Positions 22,920 through 34,598 of a stretch of 64,000 nucleotides of DNA are shown here, one piece after another. A program made the translations under genes and the position numbers. The DNA is taken from positions 112,581,501-112,645,500 of the forward strand of contig CM059585.1 in NCBI GenBank assembly GCA_030407085.1, given 5' to 3'. The notes under the pieces are model-generated. The model saw only the letters and a program-made list of their open reading frames with translations. It was not told the origin of the DNA and made no database searches. Position 1 is the stretch's first letter, and each line of letters opens with the position of its first letter. This stretch comes from Trichopria drosophilae (lineage: Eukaryota; Arthropoda; Insecta; Hymenoptera; Diapriidae).

Positions 22920-23650
22920 AATTTTTCCGAGCGCCGAACACTTGAAACATTTCTTTGGTAACTCCGTCTTGCGAATCGTCAGTCACCGGCAAGTAAAAAA
23001 AGTACAATGAAATACGTATAACGCCCCGACAAAGTTGGGGTCGTCATACCGTGGGAATAACTTTGCTGTCGAGGTCGAGGAGGAAACTTTCGCCAGCCGC
23101 CTCGGAGTTTGATGGAAAATCGGTATAACCGCAAAACAAGGTCGAAATCGAATTCGAATTCGAGTTGTGACGCCCGGAAAATCGGACTTGATTTCCCTGT
23201 CTCGTCAAGTCACCCACCTTTCCACCGGCTGCAATATGCACGTTGCCCTTATAGTCTGGGGAGGGGCTGCCTTTGTATAAGAAATTGTCAATTTCCTCTA
23301 TGTAGGTACGCTCGAATCTAGGCCCGCATTTTCCAGAATAAGCTTCGAATTCCGCACCCGCCACTATAGTGTATCGTAAAATAATCGAGCACAAACGTCA
23401 CACAATGTCTGCAAATACAAACGGGCGGAAGGGCATATCTGGGGCAAGGAGATGAGGTATACGTGTGTAGACGTCTAACAGGCCGTGTTACTCGTATTGA
23501 CATTTTCGCCGAGAAGGCAATCTCGATTAGCAATACTGTGTTCCTCGACTCGTGCTACGATGGTCGGCACAAACGTTTCCAGGGGACGCTAATTGTTGAG
23601 GGTTCTGGGCATTCTCATCAAAGCCACTTGACTTAACTAGGGATTCTCTG
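22920..23650. other. GC-richer unique island, regulatory or untranslated exon candidate
   Basis: About 700 bp of near-balanced composition without inverted repeats, including GAGCGCCGAACAC, GCCCCGACAAAGTTGGGG and CGAATTCGAATTCGAG. The longest minus-strand frame is 116 codons (23,044-23,394); shorter overlapping frames exist on the plus strand (23,109-23,321) and minus strand (23,318-23,533). I recognise no protein in any of them. It lies upstream of the transmembrane exon in minus-strand sense, so it could hold an exon or enhancer of that gene. Confidence 0.35.
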
Positions 23651-23891
23651 ATTTTTTACGACCTGTCGGATTGATGATATCACGGAATTCAATTATGAAT
23701 CGGTTGTTAAACGACTCAGCATTATTGATTATACAGGTCGACACGATTTAACTGATCTTCAGAACCAAGAAGCGGACAATAGTCCTAGAATTTTGATGTA
23801 CTGAATACGAATTTGACCTCAAAAGGCCACTATCAAGTTAACTTTAAGAGATATTCTGACATAAAAGTGCTAAAAAACATTTTTTGCTGTG

Positions 23892-25126
23892 CACTGAGAA
23901 CAAAATCCATAGTTAAATTGACTATATCGTATAGTTGGAAATATATATTTAAAACTACTATAAATAGTTAAATTTTCCACTTTCATAGTCGATTTTACTA
24001 CAATTTTGTTACACCAACTATCTCCTGATAGTTATACGTAAATCAACTATGTATAATGATTTAAATAAATATGACAAATACACAGAGAGAAATTGATTGT
24101 AATGGGTACTAGAAGTATTGTACAGGGTATTATATTTTGTGATTCCCATAGAGAGAAATTGTAACCAGTACAATACAAAGTTAGTCCATTGTAAGGCAAT
24201 AATACATCTACATTTTAAATATATTTTATTGTCAGTCATATTAACTGAAGATAGTAAGATCACGAATTCTTTCAAGCTGTATACAAAAATATATTTTGAA
24301 CGTATATAAATCTTCCACTCTACGATATGCCTTTTTTAACTTCGCGTTTCTTATATTACTACATTCATCAAGGTATATGAGACACACGTACGCCGGTTGA
24401 TACCTAAATTTAAGTAGTTTATACATTAAATATACCCTACATACCATATAACAATCTAAACGAATTTGTAACGCTTAATATTTGGTCGCACACAAAGCCG
24501 CACTTTTCGCACACACAGTTATTCATTTTCAATGTGAAAGCTTTCTTATATGTATACTAACTTGCCGTTTCTGCGTAACACTAGCGAGATATATACTGAC
24601 GATCGTGCACCACCTATCGTGATGATATCGTACTATGTATGTTATTATGTTTCGGCGGTCTCGGCTGCGTCTTTCGATTTCGAGTTTCGAGTTCGCGTTC
24701 GATATTTCGTTGCCTATCAATTGTATACACACTAACGTATTTCTTACGCTACCCAAGCGCATGCGCGTGTGTTTGATACAAGTTCAGATTGTAAATCATA
24801 CAATCTAAGTCTGTAATCATAACAATATGTGAATTTAACAATGATAAGATTGTAAATCGTAAAAAAACAAATATTGCCTGATACAAAATTTTGGTTTACA
24901 ATATTGAAGTTGTTGTTGAAACATAATGGCATTGTACCAACTACGTCGCAGATTGTATTCATTACTAAATAGTGTAGTTCTCAGAACAATCGTAATTTTT
25001 AAGAACTACTTCTTACAATCTATTTTTCTCTGTGTACAGTTAAAATAACTATAATCTTAGTGTAGTCCTCATTGCACGCTATGTCTCGTAGTAAATCTTT
25101 ATATTTACTATTATTCATAGTTAAAG

Positions 25127-25132
<6 letters not shown>
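23892..25132. mobile_element. MITE split by a nested MITE and a retroposon
   Basis: The left end CACTGAGAACAAAATCC and the block 'catagttaaattgactatat' match the copy at 27,064. The family's right half (GTAGTCCTCATTGCAC...ATTCATAGTTAAAGT) resumes at 25,037. The interruption is the TA-flanked element at 24,081-25,034. The outer right edge runs into a poly-T tract and a retroposon at 25,133. Confidence 0.75.
24081..25034. mobile_element. 954 bp nested MITE with TA duplication
   Basis: TA at 24,079-24,080 and 25,035-25,036. The ends are CACAGAGAGAAATTGATTGT and the near-complement ACAATCTATTTTTCTCTGTG. An internal copy of the end (AGAGAGAAATTGTAAC) lies at 24,152. The middle has a GC-richer stretch near 24,560-24,770 with GCGCATGCGCG. 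The short frames inside (24,018-24,962) are shadows. It inserted into the MITE at 23,892. Confidence 0.85.
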
Positions 25133-25164
<32 letters not shown>

Positions 25165-25400
25165 TTAATTAACGGGCGGAATCGCCCTTTTTTTTTTACC
25201 AAATTGTTGCCGTATTAAATCGTACGATTTAGCGAGAGCTGCAGATCGACTTAGAAAGATGGCGCCATACTTCACATTTGTGTATGAAATGTAGGACTGC
25301 AGAAACCTACACCAAGTACAGCAGCGGTCATGAGTCGATTTCCGCCAGATAAACAATACTTTCGAAACGTAAACACTAAATTTTTTTTTTTTTTTTTTTT
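25133..25400 (-). mobile_element. Retroposon on the minus strand between poly-A tracts
   Basis: Read on the minus strand, a body with 'gaagtatggcgccatctt', GATCTGCAGCTCTCGCTAAA and GGGCGATTCCGCCCGTTAAT ends in a 30 base A tract (T tract at 25,133-25,162). A second T tract sits at 25,381-25,400. It shares its 3' third with 12,655-12,800. It is consistent with a SINE or a 5'-truncated LINE. The 113-codon minus frame at 25,165-25,506 crosses the poly-A and is not believable as a protein. Confidence 0.65.
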
Positions 25401-26014
25401 CTAAAAAGTATTTACTAAAAATCCATAGTAAAGACTGCCGAATCCGTTTGTTTTGATGTCGCCAGGTGGCAACGCAGCGTTCGCAGCTTTCTTTTTTCGA
25501 GCCCATGGCTCCCGTTATTGAAGTGGATTTTCATTTGGTCATAGTAATGGCCGTCGGGCATCAAGATATGATAATACATAATGCATTTCGTATCCGCACG
25601 TGTATCTATAGACGAGTTACACGACATTGAAATTTATGTGTATAATGGCATTGCATAATACATTTTTTAACTGGCTAGAGTGTGACATTCACAAACTTAG
25701 CGCAGTATTGATTTTTGGTTTTTATCTTTATTTCCTTGTTTATCTTAAACACAGAACTAAGGGGGAAAGTGGGCTTTTCATATGCTATGATATATATAGT
25801 ATACAAATATTTTTAAAACGTAAATACTGATTCCTTTTTTTATATTTTATGACAATTTCGTATACAATTTCTCTCAATGAAGGTAGTATGTTAATTTTCT
25901 GAAGTGACTATTTCAAAATAGTTGAGTCTATTTGTCTATTATGATAAGTAGCATTTAGAATCGTGAAACAACAGTTCAAGTTTACTATTTCAGAATAGTT
26001 ATTTTAACTATTCG

Positions 26015-26234
26015 CGGGAAAAAATGGATTATATATGCTAATGTATAATTATATACGATTGTATATGATCATATACGGCCAAAATCCATGTATAATTATA
26101 TATAATTATATATAATTGGATCTAATTGTAATCAAAAATTGTATGCAATTATATACAAACATATATAATTGTATATTATTATATATAATTGTATCTAATA
26201 TTATATATAATTATATATGGTCCATTTTTTCCCG
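26015..26234. mobile_element. 220 bp MITE with a TATAATTATA core
   Basis: The ends CGGGAAAAAATGGA and TCCATTTTTTCCCG are exact complements. The interior is almost wholly TATAATTATA-type sequence with interspersed TATAC and CATATA. The target duplication is not clear. The core would be cruciform-prone. Confidence 0.8.
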
Positions 26235-26439
26235 GGTTGCCATGCCTAGTCCGCATTTCACACTGATTCATAGTAAAAAAATGGTCATTCAGCTACTTTT
26301 TTTCTGAATTGTTTAAGACATGTTATTTTTAAAAATACAGTCACAATAATTTTAGAAACCTGCTAAATTTACTGACACATCAGCTAATTTGCTGGCCCAA
26401 TCTCCTTTGAATACGTAAACGATATTGAGCACAAACTCT

Positions 26440-26820
26440 GAGGGCGCGTGCACACTGACAGCGAATCGCGAAAAGCGGCAAGCGAAATATACCACAAGTT
26501 TACAATAATAAAAATGTATTTATTGATATTATTCGTCACACATGTATAGATTTTTATATTACTTAATTTTGCTAGTTTAATTTGCCATTATGTGCGATCC
26601 GCTTACCGTTAATCGTAATTCGCTTGTTGTATTTCGAGGTTACCCGCCCTGGTAAGCGAAACATAAAAATTAGGAAGTAAATCGTCAGAATTACAAGACT
26701 ATGTATAAAAATCTGAAAAAACAAGTAAATATCAATATTTTTAAACAGCAATATCAAAATATCGACTTTTATTATATAAAATTTTTGTACATTTCGCTTG
26801 CCAAGAGTAGAGCGAGAGTA
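26440..26820. repeat. Inverted blocks around GGCAAGCGAAAT
   Basis: GGCAAGCGAAATATACC near 26,477 is inverted as ACATTTCGCTTGCC near 26,790, with more 'aagcgaaa' and 'attcgctt' pairs between. It is possibly a degraded MITE with uncertain borders. The minus-strand frame at 26,572-26,757 is a shadow. Confidence 0.4.
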
Positions 26821-26834
26821 TAGATAAATACTGA

Positions 26835-27065
26835 CTACAGGTACAAAAAATGATGTATGGAATACAAAGCTATAGCCATATACTCAGCTTTAGTAGTTGA
26901 CATTGCTACAGTTTTTTGCTTTTGGCTTTTCCAGACAATTGTTGAATTACCTAACATAAAAATATATCCAGTAAATGACTTTCTATCGAGAACATTGGAA
27001 CCCCAATCTGCATCTACATAACCATTCAGTTCGAAATTATCTTTTTTATAAGCCAAACCATCCAT
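26835..27065 (-). pseudogene. Ty1/copia retrotransposon RNase H fragment
   Basis: The 76-codon minus-strand frame carries the conserved copia RNase H pattern: a YVDADWG block near residues 16-22, DRKSFTGYIF near 27-36, WKSQKQKTVAMSTTKAEYMA near 49-68. The DAD and AEY acidic positions of the fold are present. Full-length copia pol proteins exceed 1000 residues, so this is only the extreme C-terminal part. The upstream side is cut by the MITE beginning at 27,064, and the last residues (ALYSIHHFLYL) depart from the family. There is no LTR, integrase or reverse transcriptase nearby. It is a dead fragment. Confidence 0.85.
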
Positions 27066-27272
27066 AGTTAAATGTACTATATCGCATAGTTGGGAAAATG
27101 TGGCTAAAACAACTGTGGAAAATAGTGAAATTTACCACTTTCGTAGTCGGTTCTTACTATAATTTTGTTGAGCCAACTACCTCCTCATAGTTGTTTTAAC
27201 TAATATCATGCACAGTCCTCATTTTGCACTATGTTCATAGTCATTTTAACTACTTTTTTTGTGAGTGTGTAT
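27064..27272. mobile_element. MITE copy (23,892 family), left tip missing
   Basis: CATAGTTAAATGTACTATAT, 'ccactttcgtagtcgg' and TTTTGTTGAGCCAACTACCT follow the order of the 23,892 copy. The right end is CATAGTCATTTTAACTAC followed by TTTTTTTGTGAGTGTG. About 17 terminal bases of the left end are missing where it abuts the copia fragment. Confidence 0.7.
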
Positions 27273-30200
27273 AGTTTTAATTACATTAGTATTTACAATT
27301 GATGGAGTCGCTGAATACACAAATGCAGTCGGTTATTAAAAATTAAGAAGCAGGTACACAAAGGTTTTTGGTTGCACACGAACCTGAAGCAAGATTTCAT
27401 TATTCTGTCTTTAAACCCCGATGAATTTTTGTAATTCGTCCACCAGATTTGTAACGCGATTTTGAATATTTGAACTCAACTTCATCTTCTTATTCCGCCA
27501 TCCCATAAACTATGAAGACCATTATACTTATCATTTACATAGTGTCAAGTTTCGAAATCGGGAGGTAAATGCAGAAAATCAAATGATTAGCACTTTAAAT
27601 TCGACAAAGCATTTTGTAAAGACAAGAATTATAATCACCTGTTTTTGTACTTTCACTTTAGAATTCTGTAAAACCTGAGGTGTTGAAGTTCTATTGAAAT
27701 CAGATTCCGATTCAGCAATCAAAATGCACTCTATGTTATTGACAATTGCGCTACTGAATGGAATGTTGTAACCCCCCTATGGTTAGATCTAAGATATTTC
27801 GGACTAATTAGATATTTTATATCTCATGTACAAAACGGATTATACTTTCCATACCAAGAGAGAAATATAGATTTTTATGCCCGTGGCGTGGAAAATGTCT
27901 ATTAACAAAGACGTACAACTATGAATGTCAGTTAAAAAAAGGGAGTGTTTTAATAAGGCAACACTCACAGGCGAACACAGAACAGTGTTCCTTAACCAAA
28001 ACGTTCAAGAATTCAGCGTATAAAAATCGTTACTCGGGAGTTTTTGAAGAAATTGCTCTCATATTTGATGTCAAAACATGATGTTTTAAAACATTCGATA
28101 ATATTTAAGAAATAATTTTTAAGTACATATTTGCGGTCGTGAATTAATGATTTCATCGTATTTCATCAAGTGTATTCATAATTACCCTATTCCAATTTTT
28201 TATTTTATTTTCTTATTTTAAAACACTTTACAATGTATTATAATATTTTTATTTATCAAATTAAGTTATTTGGCTGCTCTAATGAATGAAATAAGAATTC
28301 ATTGAATTCCTAGTTTTCTGTAGATTATTATGGAGAGATGACGAAAAGTAATTTAAAAATAATGTTTATAATGAGTTTTATTGATCGGCTAATCCTGGAC
28401 TCACGCCATCATTCCAATCCGATTCTACGTGTGAAGGATGAAAGTCTAGTCGTAAGTATTTGTTGCGAGAAAAAGGAAAAGATTACCTTTAAATCAGCAG
28501 TTTTAATCTCGACAATAACATTATAAATACCAAAAAATTGAAAAACATCGAAGTAGCGTTAAAACGTAAATATCCATTCTAACTTAACTGCCATTAAATT
28601 ATCATCTAAACTCAACTGCCAATAATTTAAATGTCGAAAAATCATGCATAATTAGTAACTTAACAATTTTTGAGTTGAAGTAAAATTATATTCTCCAATG
28701 TACTTGTTTCGATATCGATTATCAATATCGATACTACAGTAGTTGGCTGAATTCTCGTACTTTATCAGCGCGAGAAAAATGGATGCTGTATTGAATTTTT
28801 CGGTTTTTTATTTTCATTCGTTAACTTCGTTTACATAGAGAATTTATGGAATGCAAATCGAAAGAAAAATATTCTGAAATGTTCGGAATTGTTCGCCATT
28901 TCCTGTACAAAATGGACATGAGAATAATATTTGTGAGATAATTTTGAATACAATTTTTGATATCATATCGAAAATAATCGTAGGGAGAAATTATTGGCTA
29001 TTATCAAAAAATGTTGACCATTTTTAGTTTGATGCTACTCAAAATTTGTGATATTTTACCTAATACCTTTTTAAATAATTAAATATTTACATGCCACGTA
29101 GTAATTTTGAGTGGTTAGTTTAGATACTTGTTAGTAATAATTACGTCATGATTATTATTTTGCTAATTAGTATATTTATTAAGAACCTTCTCAGTTCTTA
29201 CTTATTATTTACAAACGAAACATTTTTTTATGAATTGTGATGTATAACATGAAATACGTATACTCCATTCAAGCTTGATGCTATTGGGAATTATACGTTG
29301 AACGATAGTGTTCGTTAATACTGATTGATAACGTTGGGAATAATAGGTAAACATACTAGTATTTGGATTGCCTGCAGACAACAAAACTATTGGTTTAGGG
29401 TTAATAATTACTGTAGGAACTGCAGTAGCCGGTAACATCGATTGATCAAGTAATTATTCCATGAGAATATTTCGAAATTGACTCTGATAATCTTGTGTGA
29501 CAAAATATTCACAATTGCGAATATTAGATTAAAGCGCAGATCTCGAAAACTAAATGGAATAAGGAAAATTTCTAGAAAAAATAACTAAATGCCTACAGTT
29601 TATTAGTAGTATTAATTTATCGCTGTTATGGTTAATGGTTGCTGAAAGTATATATCGAACTATCTTTCGATTGGCATTAGTTAAAATGCAAACAAATTTC
29701 AAAAAACACGAAAAATGTTTTTTTTTCTCAAATTTTAGAGATGAAAAATTGTTAAAAATGTCGCAAGAAATAACTGTACATTCTCAGAATTGTTCAGAGA
29801 CATTTTTTAATTTTTTTATTTCAACTCATTTGTAAAGAAACTAAAGCATTTTAAAAATTTTGAAAAAATCTTCAGGTACTTTTTGGGTGATTCTAAACGC
29901 TTTTTCTTCTAAAACAATTTTTCATACATTTTCGATTCGGTTGATTGAAATTCAATTTTGTAAGTCCCTAACTTTTGAGTTTCAGTTCCAATTTTTTAAA
30001 GAATTTTCAAAATTTTAAAAAGTGGTGTTTTTAAAAATTAAATCTAAAAATTTATTTTATGTATTATTTATTATTAGTGGTATAAAAAAAGTATGAGATT
30101 TGCATGAATTCGTCCAAGCTATCCTTCAATGCGCTAGAAAACATGATTTAAATAAGCGGATAAACATCGCCACAAATTGTGATGAAATCCTTCACCGACG

Positions 30201-31680
30201 ACTTGGTTTAAACTCATATGAGGTAGATTTATGACTTTACACGGTGCACCTTGCTTCACGGTATTAGCCTATCAGAATGATGATCAATCAGCACGCTTGG
30301 TCACCCTCCGATTATACCTCAAACGTTAATCTAACGTTGTTTATAGGCATGGCTTCAAGAACGCTATTTTCAGATATTTAAATGATATTCTGCAAATCTT
30401 ACCTGTTGTACTCAAAATGAAATGAAAATGAAATAGTTTGAAACATGCAATTTGTTTCTAGTGTTATTCAATTTTATAACATATTCATCTATTTATTACC
30501 AATATTATCCAATTTTTTGGTTGAATTTGTTTGAATTTACCATTTTGAGGTTGCATAATAAAATCATATAAATAAAAAACGGACGACAAAAAAAACAGCT
30601 ACAGTAAACTAAACAAATGAAACCTAATCTAACATAACTTAACATAACCTATACAAATTTAACCACGCAAACAGGCTTGCAGAATGAAAAAAAGTGCAAT
30701 TTCTCTGGTAAGATTTTCTATAATCACTGTAATATAAATATAAACCCAACTAATTGTTTAACAACATTTCGCATAATATAGATTTGCGAATAATAAAGTC
30801 GTTTAATTTCTATATACTAACTGCAATACAAAACATTCTACTACACGGAAAATAATTTTACTCCGCGACAGCAGTATAATACGTTGAAAAAAAACTTATA
30901 ATAAGCTATTATGCGCTAATTGGTTGTTATTTAACTAATTTTTTCATTAAAAAACATGTTTCTATTGATAATAATTAAAAAAAAGTTATAAAATAATTTT
31001 TATAATAATAACAAATAAACTCTTTTCTCATACAGAGTATCTACTTTATATTCATATTTATACAATAATCAGCATACGGATTCATCTTCAATTGCGCAGA
31101 AATGAGGCTTACGTAAGGTAGGTAACTAATTAGGGACTACTGTATCTCTATCTCTCGTTACCGTTGAAATGCGATTTGCATTGACATTATACACCGCACA
31201 ATGTTAATTAATGAGTAACAACGAAGTGGCAATATTTAATAATTTTAATAAATACATACATTAAAAATACAAACAAATAAATACATTTTTTTGTTCTGTA
31301 CTAATTATATAATTAATAAAGTTATAGTTTTAAAATGATTATTAATTGACAATAATTCCTTATTAAGTGTTAGTGCAATGTATGATATTTATGTAACGTG
31401 ATGGTTATTAAGTTACCCAAATTCCAGATTGAGTAAAGTTAATATAATATACATTTGTGTCAATTCCATAGAAGCGTCCATTGTGTGTAGCAAAGATTTT
31501 GTCAAATTAAAAGTGTGGTAATAAAGAAAATTAAATTGTTGTTTAATAAGCATGCCTCGCTTTAAAGGACGTAAAAATATACTAAGCAATACAATTGTAG
31601 TTTAGTTGCGGCTTTTCTTCTTGATTCAATTAAATTATAATAAGTTAATCGATAATGATTTATTAGTTTATAGGATGCAT
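27273..31680. other. 4.4 kb AT-rich DNA, no gene recognised
   Basis: No exon, RNA gene or clear repeat was identified. The 77-codon minus frame at 29,205-29,438 (ProAla-rich start, Cys-containing end) is the least random-looking, but I can assign no family. A more balanced unique patch lies at 30,110-30,360. The stretch 29,640-30,010 resembles the poly-A/T-rich interior of the foldback elements. Confidence 0.4.
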
Positions 31681-31684
31681 TTGA

Positions 31685-31760
31685 AAGTTAATTTGAAAAC
31701 AATTTACGTTTCAACCCGTATTTTGGTCCACATCAGAATTTATTTTAGAAAAATTAGTAC
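31685..31760 (-). other. Possible 3' tail motif of the Penelope-like element
   Basis: On the minus strand 'gatgtggaccaaaatacggg' leads into TTGAAACG. Sequences of this type commonly lie just beyond the reading frame of Penelope-like elements. It is on the same strand, about 0.5 kb downstream of the endonuclease relic. Confidence 0.35.
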
Positions 31761-32239
31761 AAAAATAATCAATAATTTACATTAAACTTACATTGTTTTA
31801 AATTTTAATATTCGAATATAATTTGTCTGCTTCTGGGTTTTGTAATATTATTCTATTTTACTGTGTATTATTATTATTTTAGTTTTGGAAAAATGTTTTT
31901 TCATTATTTTACCTGGTAAAATTAATGTAGTAATATTTTTTGAGTTGCGAATTAGAAAACTCGGAGAACAGCTTTTATTGATAAAAAAATACGTGTATTA
32001 TGTTGGCTGCAACAACGATTCTAAAAAAAATATTGAAAGATAAGTTTCATAGGAAACTTAGTAAAGTATTGAAAATTGAATTTTGTTATTAGCACTCCTT
32101 TTAATTTTAAATTCTACAAGCAACTGAAATTATATTCGAATGTACATAAGTTTATTGGAACTAAACAAACATATACTAGTATACTATAGAGTATTTTTTT
32201 GTTAGTATGATTAATTTAATAAAGAAAAGTACATTTCCG

Positions 32240-32690
32240 TAAATTTGATTGATCAAACCTGATATTAACTGAATTGACATTTTTTTTTATAAAAGTGTTT
32301 TCTTTTGTTAGTGTGTACTTGTTTAGCTAATATGTTGACATTTTGTTAATCGACATTATGATTGAAATTTATTCTGTGGATTGTCAGAGCTATGAAATAT
32401 GTAGTATCTTGTAAAATATTTCGTTTATGTTCATTAATACTATCTTTTAATAATCTTCTTCTTTGTCCAATATATACGGCATCACAATTTAAACATTCAA
32501 TTTCATAAACTACTCCACTTCGGTGTAAATTATATAATTTATTCTTTAGGGGTTTGATATTTCCTATGTTAGTGTTATACAGTTTATGTATTATTCTACT
32601 GTTTTGATCTTTAAAAATGTGTTTTCTGAGTCCTCTTTTATATATGGGACACTGATTGTTTTTTTGTATTCTGTAATTTCCGTATGTTGA
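32240..32690 (-). pseudogene. Penelope-like element, C-terminal part with GIY-YIG endonuclease (decayed)
   Basis: The minus strand reads in one frame from about 32,690: a VPYIKGLRKHIF segment, as in the region following the reverse transcriptase, a linker of about 40 residues, then GVVYEIECLNCDAVYIGQ (32,517-32,464) and RRRLLKDSINEHKRN. This is the GIY-YIG endonuclease arrangement of Penelope-like retroelements: the paired Y..I.C..C / YIGQ motif followed by R..L...I.EH. Just after HNVD a stop interrupts the frame; the same frame then continues with NVNILAK, matching the expected C-terminal order, and further stops follow. No reverse transcriptase core was found upstream (beyond 32,700), so this is a 5'-truncated, mutated copy. 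The element would have copied itself via RNA using the endonuclease to nick target DNA. Confidence 0.85.
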
Positions 32691-32699
32691 AAGGTGTTA

Positions 32700-34533
32700 T
32701 AAATATTGTGATTTTTTTTTAACATTTAGAAACAAGTAAAAATATATATTTTAATGGGATGATGACTAAAATAATGCACTTTGATATTTATTTAAGAACT
32801 TGAGTCTAAGTTACGGGTATTTCCATCCAATTTAGATTAAAACAACATTTTTAAGAAAATGTTATCTTTTTATACTTTTAAAGATAGAATTCTGCAAATA
32901 TAAAATGAATAAAGAGCCCTGGTTCTTTTAATCAATTTCACTTAATTAAAAATTTTAATGGCACACCGATGCAAAATCTATTTGAAAATCTTAAATACCT
33001 TTCGGAAAGGAAAGTACACTCAGTGAACATTTTAATGTTTGTTACCATGTACTTGAGTGAAACAGAGTCACAACAATATAAATGGCAGATGCAACTTCAA
33101 AATTAAGTATATGTATAATACCGCTTATTATATCTTTACTAAAATTAACTAAAAATAGCGCTAGTTACCATACACATGAGTAAAATAATGGCTTAACTGT
33201 AAATTTCTTCGAGTGTAAAGAAAACAAATAGTTTGGTAAATGAGTAAATCCAATTCATATAGTTCAATTTACTGTTATTTTTCCACCTATTAATTATTTA
33301 TATTGATCTAAATATATGTAGTTGAATTCAAACAATGTTTTGAAATCTAGTCAAACTAATTTCTATGTTTTATGGCTAAATCTGTGCTCTTCATTATGCG
33401 TAAAATTTATTTTTTTTGATGATTCGTTTTCAAGTTGTAACTAACTTTGAGTTGTGACGAAGTTTAGTAAACATGTAAATTAGTTCCTAGTATACTTTGA
33501 AACAGCATTAAAGAATAATATATAATAGGTAAGCATCTTAAGAAAAAAGACAAACGGATAACACGTTTTATACAGATTTCGTTTGATTTTCAAAACATCG
33601 CCCATCATCCCCCATTTTGAATTTTTAAAATGAGATTTTATTTTTGTTATTTATTTATTTCTACCGGAAAAAATGTATTCTCAAAATTTAGGAAACCTCA
33701 TTTTTTGACAAAGAAATGCTCATATCTTTCTGGATTTTTGTTTTTTTGCAATTTCTATTTCAGAAGCTGAAAAATCCAGTTTCCTACGTTGTATATGACA
33801 ATGTAGGTTGCTCGTTCGTTTGCTGAATTCCAATGAATTCCAATGAATTCAAATGATTTTTTTAATGAATGGTTTTCTCAAAAAAATCCTCAAATTCCCA
33901 TCCTTTCTGCAAGAACTGTTTGCTGATTTTTTAAATACTTTCAGTGTTTTACACTCATTTTTGGTATTCTCTCTCTTTTTTTTTTGGTAATTAATGGTAT
34001 GATTTGATATTATATATTATTACGCCAAAATTCAAAATAGTCAAAAGAAAATTTTTTATAAATAGGTATCTTTTTCATATGTTGTTAATAATGCGTGTGT
34101 TTTGTTTCTATCTGACTTAATTAATTACATTTTTCTGTGAATTTGTATAAACTGAAAAAAGATGTTTTTCGCAATTTGAAAGTTTTCCGATATTAAAAGA
34201 TTCACAAAAAATGAACTTAATTGTTTAATTACCATATAAATGTCAAAATACTGACAAATATCATACATGTCAATCTCTAAAATGTCCCCCCTCCCCCCTA
34301 TTATTAGCTCAGTTAATTATTTCTAAGCATTTACTGCAACGAATGGAATACATCTGATATAACGTCAGTTTGTGTGTAGGTATTATAATTGTTTCGTTTT
34401 TTTTCAGTTTATGCTTCCACACACTTATAAACATTAGCAAACTTGTAAATCATTTCAGAAAATAGAGATGCAAGTTTTGAAAACTGAGTACTGGTAATTA
34501 TTGAAACAAAGTTGTTGAATTAAAGTTTTAAGG

Positions 34534-34535
<2 letters not shown>
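32700..34535. other. AT-rich DNA, no gene seen
   Basis: No coding region was recognised. A 10 bp unit, GAATTCCAAT, is repeated about three times at 33,825-33,850. Confidence 0.45.

Positions 34536-34594
<59 letters not shown>
34536..34594. repeat. (TA)n microsatellite
   Basis: An uninterrupted TA dinucleotide run of about 59 bases, likely polymorphic. Confidence 0.97.

Positions 34595-34598
<4 letters not shown>

Noticed and set aside
25165..25506. 113-codon minus frame
   Set aside because: It runs through the poly-A tract (KKKKKK) of a retroposon and mixes element and flank.
26037..26220. Possible CRISPR-like or satellite array of TATAATTATA
   Set aside because: No regular spacers; it is the low-complexity core of a MITE in a eukaryotic genome.
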